Of a DNA stretch of 9,914 nucleotides, positions 1-7,191 are shown piece after piece (positions within the stretch are counted from its first letter, which is position 1; every line of letters begins with the position of its first letter). The translations under genes were made by a program, and so were the position numbers. Location of the stretch: contig JASHUH010000423.1 of assembly GCA_030040115.1 (NCBI GenBank), positions 1 through 9,914 of the forward strand, written 5' to 3'. The notes beneath the pieces were generated by a model. It searched no databases, was not told where the DNA came from, and worked only from the letters and a program-made list of their open reading frames with translations. The DNA is from Acidobacteriaceae bacterium (GTDB taxonomy: Bacteria; Acidobacteriota; Terriglobia; Terriglobales; Acidobacteriaceae).

Positions 1-327
1 GAGGATGACTGCTTTCACGTCACCATGGCTGTTCGCGAAGCGGCCCTGAACGCCGTGCTTCACGGCAACGATTACGATCCCGCCAAATACATCGACGTGA
101 GCATGGAGAACACGGGAACGGAGCTGGTGTTCGTGATCGCCGACCAGGGTAAGGGCCTCGATCCGGCGACCCTTCCCGATCCGCTCGCGCCCGAAAACCT
201 GTTGCGCGGCGCCGGCCGCGGCATCTTCCTGATCCGCTCCTTCATGGATGAGGTGCGCTTTCGAGAACTGCATCCGGGGACCGAGTTGACGCTGATCAAA
301 CATCTGGCGCCGGAGAAAAAACCCTAA
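1..327 (+). CDS. RsbW-like anti-sigma factor / serine kinase ATPase (5' end outside window)
   Basis: This is a GHKL-type ATPase of the RsbW/SpoIIAB class. In the family, such proteins bind a sigma factor, or phosphorylate a STAS-domain antagonist on serine, to control stress responses in the cytoplasm. The frame is open from base 1, so the gene starts upstream; the ATG at 25 is internal, since residues before it already match the helix leading into the N-box. Visible motifs, numbered by codon in the window: N-box from E13 to N22 (EAALNAVLHGN), ATP-lid G1 motif DQGKG at 48-52, G2 motif around 72-85 (GRGIFLIRSFMDEV), then a final GTELTL strand. About 108 codons are visible; family members are usually about 140-150 residues, so roughly the first 35-40 are missing. 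The STAS gene downstream is its probable partner. Whether it has kinase activity or its sigma target cannot be read from this sequence. Confidence 0.88.
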   Translation, partial: EDDCFHVTMAVREAALNAVLHGNDYDPAKYIDVSMENTGTELVFVIADQGKGLDPATLPDPLAPENLLRGAGRGIFLIRSFMDEVRFRELHPGTELTLIKHLAPEKKP

Positions 328-416
328 TGGGGCGACAATCGGAACGCGTTGAGGCTGACTGTTCCTAACTGGCAGCGGCGTGCCCGAGTTTTCCGCAAGC
401 CCGGTCTTCTTAGAGG

Positions 417-425
417 TGCTATAAC
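417..425 (+). promoter_or_regulatory. Extended -10 promoter for the STAS gene
   Basis: The sequence TGCTATAAC combines the TG motif of an extended -10 element with TATAAC, which matches five of six bases of the sigma70 -10 consensus. No convincing -35 hexamer lies 16-18 bases upstream, as is usual for extended -10 promoters. Transcription would begin near 432, about 9 bases before the ribosome binding site of the STAS gene. This suggests that the antagonist can be expressed independently of the upstream anti-sigma gene. Confidence 0.45.
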
Positions 426-440
426 GGAAATACCAAAAAA

Positions 441-446
441 GGAGGG
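441..446 (+). promoter_or_regulatory. Ribosome binding site that sets a GTG start
   Basis: GGAGGG lies 7 bases before a GTG at 454. This near-perfect Shine-Dalgarno fixes the STAS start at GTG 454. It rules out the in-frame ATG at 349, whose extra 35 residues do not resemble the family. Confidence 0.8.
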
Positions 447-453
447 ATTTTCC

Positions 454-798
454 GTGGCACTGGTTATTGCTTCCCGTGACGTAGATGGCGTTACCGTTCT
501 GGACCTGAGCGGGCGGATTACACTGGGCGAAGGCAGCGTGCAATCGCGCGACGCGGTTCGCGAACTGATCGGCAGGGGCCAGAAGAACATTTTACTCAAC
601 CTGGGAGAGGTGAACTATATCGATAGTTCGGGGTTAGGCGAACTGGTGAGCGCCTACACCACGGCGAAAAACCAGGGCGCCAGTCTCAAACTCCTCAACC
701 TGACCAAGAAGGTGAAGGATGTGCTGCAGCTCACGAAACTGTACACCGTGTTTGACATTTACGACGACGAGGCCACTGCCATCAGTTCGTACAAATAA
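454..798 (+). CDS. STAS-domain anti-sigma factor antagonist (SpoIIAA/RsbV-like)
   Basis: This is a 114-residue single STAS domain, the usual size for SpoIIAA/RsbV-type antagonists. In partner switching, the unphosphorylated form binds the RsbW-like kinase and frees its sigma factor; phosphorylation on a conserved serine switches it off. The phospho-acceptor motif is [10 protein letters not shown], with D57, S58, S59 and G60; S58 occupies the place of the modified serine in SpoIIAA. The N-terminal strand [15 protein letters not shown] and the later [19 protein letters not shown] helix region are typical of the family. The gene begins with GTG, preceded by GGAGGG. It follows the anti-sigma gene by 126 bases with its own extended -10 promoter, and it ends shortly before a strong hairpin terminator. 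No sigma factor gene or phosphatase lies in the window, so the regulated sigma factor is unknown. Confidence 0.93.
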   Translation: MALVIASRDVDGVTVLDLSGRITLGEGSVQSRDAVRELIGRGQKNILLNLGEVNYIDSSGLGELVSAYTTAKNQGASLKLLNLTKKVKDVLQLTKLYTVFDIYDDEATAISSYK

Positions 799-830
799 CT
801 CCGGTCGCTCGAGCGCCGGCGCTCCATTCG

Positions 831-868
831 AGAAAAGGCCATTCCGCTGGGGCGGAATGGCCTTTTCT
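831..868. terminator. Bidirectional intrinsic terminator between convergent genes
   Basis: A perfect 17-bp inverted repeat (831-847 and 852-868) surrounds a 4-base loop, TGGG. The outer stem is A-rich on the left (AGAAAAGG) and T-rich on the right (CCTTTTCT), so either strand reads as a GC-rich stem running into a T tract. It lies between the STAS stop at 798 and the stop of lemA at 897, so it can end transcription from both sides. Confidence 0.85.
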
Positions 869-896
869 GCGTCATCGCGCCGTTGCGGCTCGTGCA

Positions 897-1475
897 TTAG
901 AACTTGACCGCCGGAACGTTTGCCGCGGCCGCGCTGGATTCGAAGTAGGCGTTATTCACCTGGTATCCCGCCATTCCCGCCCAAACGCTGTTGGGAAACT
1001 GCCGGACAAAGGTGTTGTAGTCGCGCAGCGAGTCATTGTAGCGGCGGCGCGCCACACTGATGCGATTTTCCGTTCCCGCCAACTCGTCCTGCAAGCGCAT
1101 GAACTGGTCGCTCGAACGCAGTTGCGGATAATTCTCAGTGAGCATCAACAAGCGGCCCAAGGCGCCGTCAAGCTGGTTATTGGCGGCGATTTTGGCCGCC
1201 GGCCCTTGCGCGTTCAGCATCCCGGCGCGGGCGTTGGCGATATCGCCAAACACGGTGCTCTCTTCTTTCGTGAATCCCTTCACCGTCTCCACCAGGTTGG
1301 GAATGAGGTCGGCGCGGCGTTGCAACTGCACGTCCACCTCCGACCACGCGGCTTTCACGTCTTGATCCTTGGCCACCATCTGATTGCGGGCGCTGACATA
1401 ACTGCCGAAGACCAGGACTCCGGCAAAGCCCAAAACGGCTACGACTCCGATAAGAATTGCCACTCCACGATTCAT
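897..1475 (-). CDS. lemA: LemA family membrane protein
   Basis: The protein is 192 residues, the normal LemA length. An N-terminal membrane segment (about residues 5-26) leads to a helical domain with the family hallmark WSEVDVQLQRRADLIPNLVE (residues 44-63). The C-terminal part carries the ENRISVARRRYND and FPNSVWAGMAGY blocks (residues 136-171), also typical. LemA proteins are membrane-anchored helical-bundle proteins of poorly defined function, often encoded beside TPM-domain proteins and linked to envelope homeostasis. Here it lies 93 bases downstream of a TPM gene on the same strand, probably in one transcript. The start is the ATG at 1475. A GAGGAG element lies upstream, but its core GGAG is about 12 bases from the start, which is long. 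A hairpin sits directly upstream of that element. The gene converges on the STAS gene across a shared terminator. Confidence 0.93.
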   Translation of the reverse strand: MNRGVAILIGVVAVLGFAGVLVFGSYVSARNQMVAKDQDVKAAWSEVDVQLQRRADLIPNLVETVKGFTKEESTVFGDIANARAGMLNAQGPAAKIAANNQLDGALGRLLMLTENYPQLRSSDQFMRLQDELAGTENRISVARRRYNDSLRDYNTFVRQFPNSVWAGMAGYQVNNAYFESSAAAANVPAVKF

Positions 1476-1493
1476 TCTGTGCTCGTTCTCCTC

Positions 1494-1515
1494 GAGCCTC
1501 CGCTGGGGGAGGCTC
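1494..1515 (-). promoter_or_regulatory. Stem-loop in the lemA leader
   Basis: An 8-bp perfect stem, GAGCCTCC (1494-1501) paired with GGAGGCTC (1508-1515), encloses a 6-base loop. On the transcribed minus strand it directly precedes the putative ribosome binding site of lemA and is not followed by a T tract, so it is unlikely to be a terminator for the TPM-lemA transcript. It could affect lemA translation or the stability of processed mRNA. The role is inference. Confidence 0.4.
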
Positions 1516-1568
1516 TTTCCTGCCCATACCCCTGAGCTTTGGGAATTCAGCTTTCAATCTACGGCAAG

Positions 1569-2405
1569 TTACCAGCTTCCTCCGGCTCCTCCGCCGCCGG
1601 TGGCGCCTCCGCCGAAGCCGCCGAACCCCCCGCCACTGTCGCCGCCGCCAAACCCACCGCCGCCCATCCAGGGTCCGCCCATGGGTCCACCCATCCAAGG
1701 CCCGCCGCCCCAGCCGCCGAAGAACAATCCCCAGCCGAAGAGCATACGCAACAGCGAGAAACCTCCGAAGAAAACCAGCACCAGGATGAGCAGGATCAGC
1801 TTGCCCAGAGGCGAACCGCGGGGCGCCGGCCGCGCGGCATGGGGAGCGGGATCATTCAAATTCAGCGCGATGTGGGCGTCATCTGCGATGACTTGGGCAA
1901 TTTCGCCCACGGCGAGGGTCACCGCGCCGTCAAAATCGCTGGTCCGCAGGTCGGGAACCATCGCGCGTCCGATGTCGCCCACTTTGCCGTCGGGCAAAAT
2001 GCCTTCCAGACCGTAGCCGGTTTCGATAAAGCGCTGGTGATCGTCGACGGCGAGCAGCACCAGGATGCCCCTGTCCGTGGCCTTCGATCCGATCTTGTAT
2101 CGCTCATACAGGCGGGTGGCGTAATCGGCGGCGGCGTCGCCGTCCAGCGAGTGCACCGTCACCACGGCAATCTGGGCGCTGGCTTTGGAGTGGTCCACTT
2201 CGGAGCAGATGCCGTCCACGCGCGCAATCGCCTCCGGCGACAGCACGTGGGCAAAATCACTCACATAATCGGTAGGTTGGGGCAGGCTGTTCACCTGTTC
2301 GGCGCGGGCGAGGCTGGCAACGCCCAGCAGCCCGGTCACGAGCAGGACAATCCCCCCACCGGCCATCCTCCGGCCGGCCTTCCAAACGCGACAAGCGCCT
2401 TTCAT
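1569..2405 (-). CDS. TPM-domain (YgcG-like) membrane protein with glycine-rich tail
   Basis: This 278-residue protein begins with a basic N-terminus and a hydrophobic signal or anchor segment (about residues 16-34, ending SLARAEQ). A TPM phosphatase-like domain spans about 47-178, with family features TDYVSDFAHVLS, QIAVVTV, DRGILVLLAVDD, ETGYGLEGILPDG and IGRAMVP. A membrane segment follows at about 201-217, probably with a second hydrophobic stretch around 222-231. A glycine-rich tail (230-278) ends in GGSW, the typical end of these proteins; it includes the internal repeat GGPWMGG-PMGGPWMGG. The domain is extracytoplasmic. Relatives have been linked to envelope or photosystem II maintenance, and their enzyme activity is uncertain. 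I chose the ATG at 2405, preceded by GGAGAG 4 bases away. An in-frame start at 2489 would overlap the divergent peptidase gene and place non-signal residues first. An ATG at 2366 is a further alternative. It is probably cotranscribed with lemA. Confidence 0.9.
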   Translation of the reverse strand: MKGACRVWKAGRRMAGGGIVLLVTGLLGVASLARAEQVNSLPQPTDYVSDFAHVLSPEAIARVDGICSEVDHSKASAQIAVVTVHSLDGDAAADYATRLYERYKIGSKATDRGILVLLAVDDHQRFIETGYGLEGILPDGKVGDIGRAMVPDLRTSDFDGAVTLAVGEIAQVIADDAHIALNLNDPAPHAARPAPRGSPLGKLILLILVLVFFGGFSLLRMLFGWGLFFGGWGGGPWMGGPMGGPWMGGGGFGGGDSGGGFGGFGGGATGGGGAGGSW

Positions 2406-2474
2406 CTCTCTCCATTGTACGCGGGCGATGGATGAGCGGTTCCCGCGACCGCCACGCCCTACACTGAAGAAGAA

Positions 2475-4562
2475 ATGAGCGAAACCCACCTCCCTTTACC
2501 CCCCATCGCCCGCAAGCAACACACTGAAACCCATTTGCACGGCGCCGTGCTCGCCGACGACTACGCCTGGCTGCGCAACAAGGAGGACGCCGAAGTCACC
2601 GCCTATCTTGAAGCCGAAAACGCCTACGCGGAGGCGGTGATGGCCCCGCTCGCCGGCCTGCGCGACGGGCTTTACAACGAGATGCTCAGTCACATCAAGC
2701 AGACCGACGTCTCGGTTCCCTATCGCGACGGCGCGTACTGGTACTACACGCGCACCGAGGAGGGCCTGCAATACGGAGTTTTCTGCCGCAAACCCGACGG
2801 AGTGGAGGCGCCCGGCGCGGATGCGGCGGAAGAAGTCCTGCTCGACGGCAATCGGCTTGCGCAAGGCCACGCATTCTTCTCGATCGGCGACACCGACATC
2901 ACCGACGACGCCCGCTGGCTGGCCTACACGACCGACACCAAGGGCTTTCGCCAGTACACGCTGCGCATCAAGGATCTGGCCACCGGCGAAACGCTCGCGG
3001 GCGAAGTCGAGCGCGCAGGCTCCGTCTGCTGGGCCGCGGACCATCGCACCCTCTTTTACACCGTCGAGGACGAGCAACAAAAGCGGCAATTCCAGCTTTG
3101 GCGGCACGTGCTGGGCGCGCCTTTTGCCCAGGATGAGCTGGTTTACCAGGATGACGACGAGCGCTTCAACGTGGCCATCGGCCGAACGCGCGACGGCAAA
3201 TTCCTGGTGCTCCAATCGGCCAGCCACACCACCACCGAATGCCATGTTTTACCCGCGGATCAGCCAGACGGCGAATTCTCCGTCATTGTCCCGCGCGCGG
3301 ACGAGCACGAGTACACAGTGGATCATCGCAACGACTGCTGGTTTATCCGCACCAATGACCGAGGCCGCAATTTCCGCCTGGTCACCGCCCCACTCGCTAC
3401 TCCCGGCCGCGAGCACTGGACCGAGCTGATTGCGCACCGCGACGCCGTGATGCTCGAGGAGGTGGATCTGTTCGCCGGCTTCTTTATCGCCTGTGAGCGC
3501 GAAGACGGCCTGCCCCGTTTGCGCCTGTGGTCCTTTGTGGATGAGACCGCCAAAGCCGCGCCCGCCGCGGAAATCGCCTTCCCCGAGCCGGCGTATAGCG
3601 CTCATCCGCACATCAATCGCATCTTCGCGACCACCACCTTCCGCTATGCGTACCAATCGCTGGTCACGCCCAGCTCCGTCTACGAGTACGACATCGGCGC
3701 CGGCGCATCCACGTTGCTCAAGCAGCTTGAGATTCCCGGCGGCTTCGATCGCACGCAGTACGCGAGCGAACGCGTCCACGCCACCGCGCCTGACGGCGTG
3801 GCCGTCCCCATCTCCATCGTCTACCGCAAGGACAAACGCGAAGCCGGACGCAATCCCCTCTACGTGTACGGCTACGGCTCCTATGGCTACTCCCTGCCGC
3901 TGGGTTTTAACTCCAACCGCCTCAGCCTGCTCGATCGCGGCGTGGTCATGGCCTACGCGCACATCCGCGGCGGCGGCGACCTGGGCAAACCGTGGCACGA
4001 CGCCGGCAAGATGCTCTTGAAGCGCAACACCTTCACTGACTTCATTGCCGCCGTGGAGCATCTAATCGCCCAGGGATACGGCGACCCCAAGCGCGTCGCC
4101 ATTGAAGGCGGGTCGGCCGGAGGGTTATTGATGGGCGCGGCGGCCAACATGCGGCCGGATCTGTTGCGCGCCGTGGTCGCGCACGTGCCCTTTGTGGATG
4201 TGATGAACACCATGCTGGACGCTTCGCTGCCGCTGACCGTGCCGGAGTACGAAGAATGGGGCGATCCCAACCGGGAAGAATATTTTTGCGCCATGTTGAG
4301 TTACTCGCCCTACGACAATCTGCGCGCGGCGGCTTATCCGGCCATGCTGGTGAAGACCTCATTGCACGACAGCCAGGTGATGTACTGGGAGCCGGCGAAA
4401 TACGTGGCCAAGCTGCGCACCCTCAAGACGGATGCGAACCCGCTCTTGCTGGTGACCAACATGCAGGCCGGACACGGCGGGGCCAGCGGCCGCTACGACT
4501 ACTTGAAGGAAATCGCGCTGGACTACGCGTTCCTGCTGCGCGAGTTGGGAATTGTGTGTTAG
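2475..4562 (+). CDS. ptrB: Oligopeptidase B (S9A prolyl oligopeptidase family)
   Basis: This 695-residue serine peptidase is expected to cut short peptides after Lys or Arg in the cytoplasm; no signal peptide is visible. A beta-propeller region (about residues 70-425) restricts access to a C-terminal alpha/beta-hydrolase domain. The catalytic triad is visible: Ser547 in GGSAGG, Asp632 in SLHDSQV and His667 in AGHGG. The triad spacings of 85 and 35 residues are the same as in E. coli oligopeptidase B (as I recall Ser532, Asp617, His652). Glu591 and Glu593 in PEYEEWGDP match the acidic residues that give oligopeptidase B its preference for basic residues, which favours this over prolyl oligopeptidase. 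The RGGGDLG block at 498-504 is also diagnostic. The N-terminal phrase LADDYAWLRNKE (26-37) is typical, supporting the ATG at 2475 despite a weak GAAGAAG ribosome binding site. It is divergent from the TPM gene. Confidence 0.95.
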   Translation: MSETHLPLPPIARKQHTETHLHGAVLADDYAWLRNKEDAEVTAYLEAENAYAEAVMAPLAGLRDGLYNEMLSHIKQTDVSVPYRDGAYWYYTRTEEGLQYGVFCRKPDGVEAPGADAAEEVLLDGNRLAQGHAFFSIGDTDITDDARWLAYTTDTKGFRQYTLRIKDLATGETLAGEVERAGSVCWAADHRTLFYTVEDEQQKRQFQLWRHVLGAPFAQDELVYQDDDERFNVAIGRTRDGKFLVLQSASHTTTECHVLPADQPDGEFSVIVPRADEHEYTVDHRNDCWFIRTNDRGRNFRLVTAPLATPGREHWTELIAHRDAVMLEEVDLFAGFFIACEREDGLPRLRLWSFVDETAKAAPAAEIAFPEPAYSAHPHINRIFATTTFRYAYQSLVTPSSVYEYDIGAGASTLLKQLEIPGGFDRTQYASERVHATAPDGVAVPISIVYRKDKREAGRNPLYVYGYGSYGYSLPLGFNSNRLSLLDRGVVMAYAHIRGGGDLGKPWHDAGKMLLKRNTFTDFIAAVEHLIAQGYGDPKRVAIEGGSAGGLLMGAAANMRPDLLRAVVAHVPFVDVMNTMLDASLPLTVPEYEEWGDPNREEYFCAMLSYSPYDNLRAAAYPAMLVKTSLHDSQVMYWEPAKYVAKLRTLKTDANPLLLVTNMQAGHGGASGRYDYLKEIALDYAFLLRELGIVC

Positions 4563-4595
4563 AGTTGAGGCAAAGTCACTCCATAGTGGTTCGAA

Positions 4596-5392
4596 ATGCG
4601 AAAAGCAGAATTGTCGCTTGCATTGCTCTTGCTAAGCGCAGGATCGGCTTTGGCACAACAGAACTTGCCCCCTTCGGCTGAGAGCGGAAATTTAGGCGCC
4701 AAGATACATTCGCCCGTTCGGGATAAGGATGGCGTTTATCGAACAGGCCCCGGCATTGTATCGCCAACGCTTGTGACCGCCGTATCGGTCGATACCTCAG
4801 CCTCAATAAAGACTTGCACACCTTCGGTGACCGTGGTCTCCGCAGTGACCGGCGCAGATGGAATCGCCAAGGTTCGTGACGTGTACCTTCCTCGCCACAG
4901 TAGCTGCGAAACTCTCGGAGTGGCAGCGGTCGAACAATCTCGCTTTCAACCGGGAACATTGAACGGTGCACCGGTTCCGATTCTGGTCTGTGTCGGAGTG
5001 CCTTTCCTTCCGCATATCAAGGCACCCATTCCAGCGCTCCAACCCTGTCCCGAGGGTTTTGGGACGGTGCCTAGCGAGGAAATCGCCAGCTTGGGCCACC
5101 CACCTGCTGGAATGAAGCCGCCTGTTCCGCTCAACGAGGTTGAAGCAGAGTATTCCGACGAGGCGGGAAGGAAAAAATTCAAGGAATTGTACTTGTCTCG
5201 GCCATTATTAACGCCGAAGGACTACCTACCGACGTTCGCGTCGTGAAATCGCTAGGCTACGGGCTGGACGAGAAAGCAGTCTTCGCCGTCGAGCAGTGCC
5301 GTTTTCAGCCTGCGACGCTTGATGGCAAACCTATCGCTGTCCAAGTCACAGTTGAAGTGAACTTTAGGATCCGCAAGAGGCACTTATTCTAG
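4596..5392 (+). pseudogene. Secreted protein with two TonB C-terminal-like modules, frameshifted
   Basis: As sequenced, the frame from ATG 4596 ends at 5246 (216 residues), but the second module continues in another frame from the ATT at 5186 to the TAG at 5392. Adding one G in the AAGGAATT run at 5181-5188 restores about 265 residues reading KFKGIVLVSAIINAEG, the normal TonB_C sequence. It begins with a Sec signal peptide (residues 1-20, ending SALA). Module 1 spans about 57-137 and module 2 begins about 178; both contain AVEQxRFQPxTLxG, so they look like a diverged duplication. No N-terminal TonB anchor or proline/lysine-rich spacer is seen, so it is probably a periplasmic TonB_C-like protein rather than a complete energy transducer. 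Base composition is less GC-rich than the neighbours (27 of 60 G/C at 5161-5220, against 41 of 60 at 3961-4020). It may be a real pseudogene or a sequencing or assembly error. Confidence 0.8.
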
Positions 5393-5415
5393 AAGCGGCC
5401 GGCTGGCCTGACATC

Positions 5416-5441
5416 CCTTTCGCAGCCTTATCGCTGAAAGG
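5416..5441. terminator. Possible weak hairpin between convergent genes
   Basis: An imperfect stem pairs CCTTTC (5416-5421) with GAAAGG (5436-5441) and AGC with GCT further in, with a 2-base bulge and a 6-base loop. It lies between the TonB_C-like gene and the 3' end of fabD, where a terminator would be expected, but it is short and lacks a clear T tract. The rest of 5393-5495 shows nothing recognisable. Confidence 0.25.
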
Positions 5442-5495
5442 ATGGGAGTCTGCGAATCTCGAACGTGACGCCAGAAAATGAATCCGGCGCTTTAC

Positions 5496-6443
5496 CTACG
5501 CGTCGTTGAGCTCCGCCAGCGTTTTCTCCAGGCTGGCAGGGTCCTCCACGTTTAGCGCCTTCAGCCCGGGATCGATCTGCTTGAGCAGACCGCAAAGCAC
5601 CTTTCCCGGGCCAACCTCGACAAACGCCTCGGCGTCGGCGGCTTTCAGCGCCCCTACGCAATCCACCCAGCGCACCGCGCCGGTCACCTGGTGGATGAGC
5701 GCATCGCGCGCGCCCTCGGCAGTGGTCACCAATTGTCCGGTGACGTTGGCGGCCACCGGAATTCGCGGATCGCTCATCGCCAATCTGCCCAACACCCGCG
5801 CCACTTCTTCCTGCGCCGGTTGCATCAGCGCGCAATGGAAGGGTGCGCTCACGGGGAGCATAACCGCGCGGCGCGCGCCTTTGGCCTTGCAGATCGCCGC
5901 AGCCTTTTCGACGGCCGCGGCCGAACCCGAGATCACGGTTTGAGCCGGTGAATTCAAGTTCGCCGCCTGCACCGTCTGGCCGGTCTCGCGTGCGGCTTCT
6001 GCGCAGGCCTCGGCTACTTGCGCCGCATCGAGAGCCAGAACCGCAGCCATGGCGCCCCGGCCTGCCGGAACCGCCCGCTGCATGGCCCTCCCGCGCGCCT
6101 TCACTGCGCGCACCGCATCGGCAAAGGCAAGCGTGCCCGCCGCCACGTGCGCCGACCACTCACCCAGGGAATGTCCTGCGGCGAGCGCCGGCTCAAGACC
6201 CTGCTCGCTCAAAACCCGCGCCGCGGCCACGCTCACCGCAAGGATTGCAGGCTGCGTGTTCTCGGTCAGCCGCAGATCGTCCTCCGGCCCTTCAAAACAA
6301 AGCCGGGAGAGCGCGAATCCGAGCGCCGCGTCGGCCTCGGCGAAGGTTTGCGCCGCCACCGGAAATCGTTCGGCCAGCTCGCGCCCCATGCCAACCGCCT
6401 GCGAGCCCTGTCCCGGAAAGAGAAAAGCAATTTTGCCGTTCAT
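5496..6443 (-). CDS. fabD: Malonyl-CoA:ACP transacylase (FabD)
   Basis: FabD transfers malonyl groups from CoA to acyl carrier protein, supplying the elongation substrate for type II fatty acid synthesis in the cytoplasm. The 315-residue product is the usual length. It starts MNGKIAFLFPGQGSQ, the family N-terminus with its GQGSQ oxyanion motif. Ser92 in GHSLGEWSA is the nucleophile, Arg117 the expected malonyl carboxylate ligand, and His203 in SAPFHCALM the catalytic base. VEVGPGKVLCGL (residues 276-287) is the conserved C-terminal block. The ATG at 6443 is chosen because upstream in-frame residues do not belong to the family; its ribosome binding site is weak. It is the last of four minus-strand genes and lies 46 bases after the methyltransferase, so it is probably expressed from the same transcript. 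No other fab gene (fabH, fabG, acpP, fabF) is in the window, so it is separated from the usual cluster on at least the downstream side. Confidence 0.95.
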   Translation of the reverse strand: MNGKIAFLFPGQGSQAVGMGRELAERFPVAAQTFAEADAALGFALSRLCFEGPEDDLRLTENTQPAILAVSVAAARVLSEQGLEPALAAGHSLGEWSAHVAAGTLAFADAVRAVKARGRAMQRAVPAGRGAMAAVLALDAAQVAEACAEAARETGQTVQAANLNSPAQTVISGSAAAVEKAAAICKAKGARRAVMLPVSAPFHCALMQPAQEEVARVLGRLAMSDPRIPVAANVTGQLVTTAEGARDALIHQVTGAVRWVDCVGALKAADAEAFVEVGPGKVLCGLLKQIDPGLKALNVEDPASLEKTLAELNDA

Positions 6444-6489
6444 TCCAAAAGGGATTGTAGTTGATCGCCTCCCGACCTCGGCGCCGGGT

Positions 6490-7191
6490 TCAAGCCGCGC
6501 CCGATTTCCGCGCAAAAATGTAGGCGCGGCGGCTCTGGTGCTCCACTTCCGGCGCGTAGGGCTCCCGTTCGATCACTTCTTCGATTCCGAATCCCGCCTG
6601 GCGCAGAAGCGGTTCGATCGCCGCCGGCCGGTAGCAAAAAAATTCCATGGCGATGGGCTTGCCCCAGAGTTCCGGCGGACAGACAATCGCGTCTCCAACA
6701 TGGAAGGCTAAGAGGAGCAATCCACCAGGCATGAGCACGCGCGCCATTTCGCTGAAGGCGGCCGGCAGCCATTCCGGAGGAAGGTTCACGATGGAATAGA
6801 AGGCCACCACACCGGCCAGCGATCCGCCGGGCAAATCCAAAGCCAGCATGTTGGCTTCGTAAAACGGGATTGAAGGATTCAGCCGCCGCGCCTGTTCGAG
6901 CATGCGCGGGGAAAGATCGACGCCGAAAACCGTAGCCCCCGCGTCGCGAAGGAAGCGCGCCACGTGGCCGGGACCGCAGCCCAGGTCGCACACAGCGCCG
7001 CGCCGGCCTACCGCGGCCGCACAGCGAAGCAGGAGCTCACGATCGAGAGGTTTGCCGTCGAGTTCATTCGCCAGCCGAGCCGTATACTCATCCGCGATGC
7101 GATCGTAGTCCGCGCGCACCGCGGCCAGCCGCTCTTCATCCTCGGCAGCCTGCACTTCAATTCCACCGCTTCTTGTCGTCGGCGTCTTCAT
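6490..7191 (-). CDS. Class I SAM-dependent methyltransferase
   Basis: A Rossmann-fold methyltransferase of 233 residues. Motif I is DLGCGPG (residues 69-75), binding S-adenosylmethionine. VDLS (91-94) marks the acidic end of strand 2, EANMLALDLP (112-121) the motif around strand 3, and VLMPGGLLLLAFH (152-164) the strand 5 region, as in the Methyltransf_11/25 group. The substrate cannot be told; family members act on small molecules, lipids, quinones or proteins. The N-terminal YDRIADEYTARL (residues 29-40) is common in these enzymes. The ATG at 7191 lies 35 bases inside the 3' end of the rhomboid-like gene, in a different frame, implying translational coupling. A GTG at codon 13, directly after that gene's stop, is a possible alternative start. 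fabD follows 46 bases downstream. Confidence 0.88.
   Translation of the reverse strand: MKTPTTRSGGIEVQAAEDEERLAAVRADYDRIADEYTARLANELDGKPLDRELLLRCAAAVGRRGAVCDLGCGPGHVARFLRDAGATVFGVDLSPRMLEQARRLNPSIPFYEANMLALDLPGGSLAGVVAFYSIVNLPPEWLPAAFSEMARVLMPGGLLLLAFHVGDAIVCPPELWGKPIAMEFFCYRPAAIEPLLRQAGFGIEEVIEREPYAPEVEHQSRRAYIFARKSGAA

Noticed and set aside
1590..1720. Repetitive plus-strand CCGCC/CCCATCC pattern that might suggest a tandem repeat element
   Set aside because: It is the codon-level repetition of the glycine-rich tail of the TPM protein, not an independent DNA repeat.
2414..2419. Minus-strand -10-like TACAAT (ATTGTA on the plus strand) before the TPM gene
   Set aside because: It lies so close to the ATG at 2405 that the transcript would start after the ribosome binding site, and no -35 hexamer is seen at the right spacing.
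1539..2435. 298-codon plus-strand open frame opposite the TPM gene
   Set aside because: It is the reverse-strand shadow of the glycine-rich TPM gene; the product is low in recognisable motifs, while the minus strand gives a clear TPM domain and signal segment.
2460..2465. -10-like TACACT before ptrB
   Set aside because: Only 9 bases precede the ATG, which would require a leaderless transcript, and there is no matching -35 element.
2406..2489. Upstream start of the TPM gene at 2489
   Set aside because: It overlaps the start of ptrB; the ATG at 2405 has a GGAGAG site and begins a proper basic-then-hydrophobic signal.
3249..4061. 270-codon minus-strand open frame, with another at 2496-3245, inside ptrB
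   Set aside because: Both are antisense shadows of the GC-rich oligopeptidase B gene, which has its full triad; long antisense frames are expected at this GC content.
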